A DNA stretch of 64,000 nt from Manihot esculenta (lineage: Eukaryota > Streptophyta > Magnoliopsida > Malpighiales > Euphorbiaceae). Below the pieces are notes generated by a model. It did not search any database, was not told the origin of the DNA, and saw only the letters and a program-made list of their open reading frames with translations. Where the stretch lies: positions 20,864,000 through 20,927,999 of the forward strand of contig NC_035164.2 of the NCBI RefSeq assembly GCF_001659605.2. Direction: 5' to 3'. The translations under genes and the position numbers were made by a program. Positions 59,701 through 64,000 of this stretch are shown here, piece by piece (the first letter of the stretch is position 1; each line of letters begins with the position of its first letter).

Positions 59701-60384
59701 AACCCCAAACAACAAATCAAACATCACACAGAAACATGTATACATGCATAACTTATCAACTTACACATGCATCTCTCTCCCTTACCTTCCATAAAACCTT
59801 CAGAAAACACATAAACAGGTTCAAGAGCATTACTTACCTCCTGTAACAAGAAGCTGAACACTCTGAACTAAGGAAAACGGACCAACTCTCCTCAAACTCT
59901 CAAACTCGCACAAACGGAGCTTTTTGCTTCAAAATATGCAAAACCTTGTGAACTATCAAAACACTCTGCATGAGATGCTCAAACTCAGCAAATAAACCAG
60001 GGGAGACGTGGCCAAGCTTCTGGCAACAAGTTGGACATAACACCTGTCCAAAATGCTGACTAAGGGATGCAAAACTGCTGGCTAAGCAACTCAGCTTCGG
60101 CTGCCGAATCGCATGCAAAACCATGCAACATTCGGGGGCCGAACCTGAATTCGGAAGCCGAATATTGGGCACTTTCGGCGGCCGAACTTACCTTCGGCGG
60201 CCGAACTTAGCTAAAGTCTCCATGACCCATTTTCTCTTCAAACCTCAAAACTATAGACCTGGAAAACCATAAAACACATCATAACACGTAGAAAACCTAA
60301 CTCCTACCCTTATATAGAATCCCAACACCCCGGATTCCACCAGACAACAGGAATTCCGGTGCCGGATTCTAGCCGGGTATTACA
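56772..60384 (-). mobile_element. Internally deleted chromovirus inserted in Athila integrase
   Basis: TSD TGCAC at 56767-56771 and 60385-60389. Both outer ends are complete (TGTAACGACC and GGTATTACA) but the inside is shortened twice. The left LTR keeps only about 139 bp (56772-56910) and is joined directly to RNase H sequence. The gag side is joined at about 59680 to the last 705 bp of the other LTR. Missing are the primer site, polypurine tract, integrase, chromodomain, gag start and most of both LTRs. The preserved target duplication shows that the deletions happened inside one insertion. It cannot move on its own. Confidence 0.92.
56911..59679 (-). pseudogene. Truncated but open chromovirus gag-PR-RT-RH
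   Basis: The frame stays open for more than 900 codons without a stop. It covers gag from the [15 protein letters not shown] text, the knuckle [15 protein letters not shown], protease [22 protein letters not shown] with FMDLMNRV, and the first third of RNase H up to [11 protein letters not shown]. It then runs into LTR sequence. Gag lacks its first 90 or so residues relative to 29155, plus a small in-frame loss near the start. The clean frame suggests that the deletions are recent. Confidence 0.9.
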
Positions 60385-61218
60385 TGCACGATGCCAACAG
60401 ACTGGGAATCTAGGGAACAAATGCCAAATGCCGCAGAATCCCATCATGGTCTGCGCGGTATTTGATGTATGGGGCATAGACTTTATGGGGCCATTTCCGC
60501 CATCCTTTGAATACACTTACGTCATCGTTATAGTGCATTATGTGTCCAAATGGGTAGAGGCTAGAGCAACCAAAACTGATGATGCAAGAGCGGTAATGGA
60601 CATTGTAAAAACCAACATCTTTGCCAGGCATGGAGTGCCCAAGGCAATCATCAGTGACAAAGGGACACACTTTTGCAACTAGGTAGTGGAAAACCTTCTC
60701 AAAAAGCACAATGTCATACATAGAACATCCATAGCCTACCACCCTCAGACAAATCGACAAACTGAAGTGTCTAACAGAGAAATCAAAGCCATTCTGGAAA
60801 AGACAGTGGCCCCCAATAGAAAAGATTGGAGTGTACGATTGGAAGATGCTTTATGGGCATACGGGACAACCTACAAGACCCCATTGGGATGTCTCCTTAC
60901 AGGTTGGTCTATGGAAAAGCCTGCTATCTTCCAGTCGAGCTTGAACACAAGGCTTACTGGGCTATCAAGAATTGCAACATGGACCTCAAAGAAGTTGGAC
61001 CCCATTGGAAATTGCAACTCCAAGAGCTAGAAGAAATAAGACGAGATGCATATGAGACTTCTTGGAACTACAAAGCCAAGACCAAAGCCTCCCATGACAA
61101 CCGAATTTCAAGAAAACATTTTGAGGTTGGTGATAAAGTCTTACTCTTTGATTCTCGTTTGAAATTGTTCCCAGGAAAGCTACGGTCTAGGTGGATTGGA
61201 CCATTCATTGTGGAACAT
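60385..61218 (+). pseudogene. Athila integrase, fourth copy, main part
   Basis: Continues from 56771 after the chromovirus. Catalytic motifs: first Asp present (WGIDFMGPF), second Asp (ISDKGTHFCN), Glu in [12 protein letters not shown]. Then come [10 protein letters not shown], a [11 protein letters not shown] helix and the C-terminal domain [22 protein letters not shown] at 60680 and a one-base loss near 60883 break it; the frame near 60826-61221 carries the rest. It is cut at GPFIVEH by an inverted LTR at 61219. It lacks the His change and the deletion of the array copies, so it is closer to the ancestral gene. Confidence 0.9.
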
Positions 61219-62793
61219 TGACTCGCGATTGTCGAAGCCGGTCAAAAATAACGTTTTCAGTTATCAATAATATTACTACTGCAGATAGTGGTGAAAGGAT
61301 TGAATTCATAGGGAATTGAAAACTTACCTATCTTTCTTATCAACACCAAGAGAATACACTGAAAGTAAACTGAAAGCAAAATAAAAGTAAAGTGCAATAA
61401 AAGTAAAAAGGGGGGTTTTGAGATTGATTGAATTGATCTAATACTGAAAGCAATAAAAGAAAGCGAATAGTAAAAATAAAGAGAAATCAATAATAAGAAA
61501 GATCTAGTTGAAGAATTGGTCCACTTCAGTTATTGGGATTTATCATTGACACTTAGTTTCTCTTGATTGATTCAATAGATTAGTTATAGAGATGGAAGAT
61601 GCTTCTCACCATCATGTCTATCCTTAAGCATAAATTAATTAGGAAACGTTCTCTAACCAATTACTAATCAACAAGTTGCCAAGGAACATCCTTGGGCCTT
61701 AGGCATCTAAACAACCGTCAACTGCGTTAAGAAATAGAGAGATCTAATCGTAGCTACCCAAACGCATTGTGATATTGCTAGATTATGCAACTTCCTTAGT
61801 TTTTACACCAAGTGTTCTTGTGTTTGAACAATGCAAGCAATTACGGACTCAAAATTATTCAAGATAACAATATATTACCTTGCAATCAAGAATCAAGTGG
61901 CCACATTGATCAAAATAACAAAGCAATAATGGAATCAAGCATGAAATTGCACAAATATTGAATAAACTAAAGATAACAATGTATATTCAGATCTCACAAT
62001 CCATAAAACAATCAAAGTATCACCTAATCTTTAACTAGAATAAAAGGTTTCAGCTACTCATAGCTGAACCAAAAACCAAAAACAACAAAGGGAGAAGGAG
62101 AGAAAGAACCGAATGGTGGAGAAGAGGAAGGAGGCGCCGGCCAAGCTTGGAGAATGCGGAAGAGAGAGGGTGCGGCTGGTTAAGGGGTCTTTAAATAGAT
62201 TTTAGGTGCTGCCCTAGGTCTTCCTTGCTATCCAAGTTGCTGCCCAAGATGCTGCCCATGCCTTGCCTTGCCGCCCAACCTTGCATTGATGAGGTGGAAC
62301 CTCTCTTTGAAATTTGAATTTTGAATGTGCAAGATTTGGGGTGGCATGTGTGACTTATTTGGCTTCTTTGAGAAGCTGAATTTAATTTTCAAATTTGAAT
62401 GTGCATCTTCTAGAGATTTTGCTTCTTCAATAAGGAAAAGGATTCTTGAAGATCTTGAATTTCAAACTGCTCTGCAGACTGCACTTTCCTTATTTGCCAC
62501 TTTCCTTATTTAGCACTTTCCTTAATGAGCTGAATCTTGATTTTGAATTTTGAATTCTCTTAAGGATTTGAAATTTGAATTTTAAATTACTTTCCTTATT
62601 TGGCTCCTTTCAAGTTGCACTTGGCATGCTTGCTCTCTTTTGCTCCATTTTAGGCAGTTTTAGGGGCATTTTTACCAAATGGTCTCTTTACACCATTTTC
62701 TACAGAATAAGATCAAAATCACAAAATTAGGTAGAAAAGTGTAAATTAACATCAATAACATCATGATAAAATGGCCTAAATTATGCTCTATCA
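61219..62793 (-). repeat. Athila 3' LTR (minus strand)
   Basis: 1575 bp. In element orientation it starts TGATAGAGCATAATTTAGG at 62793 and ends ...CGAGTCA at 61219. The polypurine tract follows on the right, so it is the 3' LTR of a minus-strand element that extends past the window. Left flank AACAT and right side internal sequence; the other target duplication copy lies outside the window. It carries CAGCACCTAAAAT and TTTAAAGACC near 62185-62215, a possible TATA region. Confidence 0.88.
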
Positions 62794-62812
62794 AATACCC
62801 CCACACCTAGCC
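62794..62812 (-). other. Athila polypurine tract
   Basis: The minus strand reads GGCTAGGTGTGGGGGTATT directly before the LTR start TGATAGAGC. A related GGTATGGGGGTG occurs at about 63674-63686. Confidence 0.8.
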
Positions 62813-63772
62813 TTTTGCTTGTTCTTAAGCAAATAAACATAGTCAGACAAGCTCTCTTTGCTACTTGATCCTTTATTTCCACTTAAGTTCTTACTCTAGA
62901 TACTTACTTTGAATCATTGCAGTGAAGAATGTATGCATCAAGGTTACTTACCTTCTTTCCTTGTCTCCCTTCACCTACCATGGCTAGTATTTGTTTTTCT
63001 CGAGAGATTACACACGCACATATTATTTGTTCAATTATGACTCTTTCTAGCTTTCAGAGTGATTTTCCCTTACCTTGAAGTACTATATTCAGCCTTTTAC
63101 ACTTAAATCTTGCTTGAAAAAGTCACCAACCTTTTGATGTGAAAGTAAATATTTTCAGTTGGTCACCTGTCCAAGTGGCTACTAGTTCTGTTCATAGTCT
63201 TTCAACCATTAGAACAGTTTTTAATTTGTGCTCATGAAATCTAAGCCATTGCCGGATTTCCTATCTCAATGGATTTGGGCAAACCATCACCAATTGCTAA
63301 AACAAGTCATGTTAAGTTCATTCACACATCTTTCAATTCATTCTCTCTAATGAGTAACATATACTTTTCACCATGGCAAGCTCAAAGATTCAATTCAAAA
63401 GGCAATTCCCAAACATGACTACAACTCATTGCAATTGATTCAACTTAAGTTTAAAGAGTCATCACATTAATGGGGTCATGGAAAGAAAGTTCATCCAACA
63501 TAGTCTATGAGTTTGAGTAAAGCAAAGCAAAACACAAAAAAGAAAAAAAAAATTGTGGCTACATGTGTGTGTATTGAAAGCAAAAATAAAAAAAATAAAA
63601 AAAAATTCAAACTGTGGCTATTCAAACTAAAAATTAAAGCAAAAATGGACTAAGAATAAAAGTTCAGAGATATGCACCCCCATACCTAATTCATGCATTG
63701 TCCTCAATGTATTGGAAAAATTAAAGTTCAAAGGATACTAAGTACTTCCCTGGTGTGGTGTGCTTGGTGCAA
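62813..63772. other. Athila 3' internal non-coding region
   Basis: No recognisable frame on either strand. Landmarks are TTGCTTGTTCTTAAGCAA (partly palindromic, about 62816), A-rich low complexity at 63535-63610, and CATTGTCCTCAATG (inverted arms CATTG/CAATG) at about 63697. Integrase, expected between RNase H and this region, is absent, so this element carries an internal deletion. Confidence 0.6.
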
Positions 63773-64000
63773 TCAACTAGACTGACTGAGAGACGAACAG
63801 ATATTCGTCTGGGAAGTCTTCTTTGACTGGACATGGCGCAGAGCTAGAGGGAAGCCGGCTTAGGTGGTCAGCCACTAGATTCTCCTTCCCTTTCTTGTCA
63901 CGTATCTCCAGATCAAACTCTTATAATAGTAGAATCCACCGAATGAGTCTTGGTTTTGCTTCCTTTTTCTTGATCAGATATTGCAAGGCTGCATGGTCAG
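63773..64000 (-). pseudogene. Athila RNase H, C-terminal end, running off the window
   Basis: The minus strand reads DHAALQYLIKKKEAKPRLI, RWILLL, a TAA at 63921, then EFDLEIRDKKGKENLVADH and LSRLP. This is the end of a Ty3 RNase H (the catalytic His-side ADHLSRL motif). The rest is outside the window. The stop fits CAA-to-TAA. No integrase follows. Confidence 0.75.

Noticed and set aside
1..64000. Host protein-coding gene, tRNA, rRNA or organelle insert
   Set aside because: No frame outside retrotransposon proteins and the PMD remnant showed recognisable domains. No cloverleaf-like or ribosomal sequence was noticed, but a by-eye scan cannot exclude small RNA genes.

Overview
This window is a heterochromatin-like stretch of a flowering-plant nuclear genome, probably a eudicot. 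Lineage is inferred only from the retrotransposon families; the species cannot be named. I see no ordinary host gene, tRNA or rRNA. Almost everything is Ty3 (gypsy) LTR retrotransposon of three lineages: Tat (two RNase H domains plus a long antisense gene), Tekay-type chromovirus (tRNA-iMet primer site, C-terminal chromodomain) and Athila. The open reading frames are retrotransposon proteins, mostly broken. The exception is one intact chromovirus polyprotein at 29155-34059.

Left part (1-18.3 kb). A chromovirus solo LTR (132-2451) with a GAAAT target duplication sits among Athila LTR fragments. After an AT-rich spacer with a degenerate 40-bp tandem repeat comes a complete Tat element (4976-18301, minus strand, TSD TACAA, 574-bp LTRs). 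It has gag-pol on the minus strand (17647 down to 12083) and a spliced-looking antisense gene on the plus strand (5803-8907), both full of stop codons that single C-to-T changes can explain. It also holds a degenerate second copy of its 3' module and a 37-bp minisatellite.

Middle part (18.3-45.6 kb). Old debris comes first: an LTR-like stretch, a plant-mobile-domain pseudogene and a decayed gag-protease remnant. Then follows a Russian-doll nest. An Athila 5' LTR (24679-45409) holds a chromovirus (25014-44154, minus strand, TSD AATTT). Its 3' LTR holds a younger, nearly intact chromovirus (26838-36246, plus strand, TSD CTCTC) whose LTRs differ at only about nine bases plus one 12-bp indel.

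Right part (45.6-64 kb). Three tandem units of 3305-3308 bp (46628-56548) are each made of an Athila integrase fragment, an inverted Athila LTR fragment and a TSD-flanked 1938-bp solo Athila LTR. A fourth, longer integrase copy follows, split by an internally deleted chromovirus (56772-60384, TSD TGCAC). The window ends in the 3' part of a minus-strand Athila element: LTR, polypurine tract, non-coding tail and an RNase H remnant running off the edge.

Target duplications, primer sites and polypurine tracts at exact junctions make the element boundaries well supported. Splice sites, old fragments and functional ideas are inference and are marked as such.
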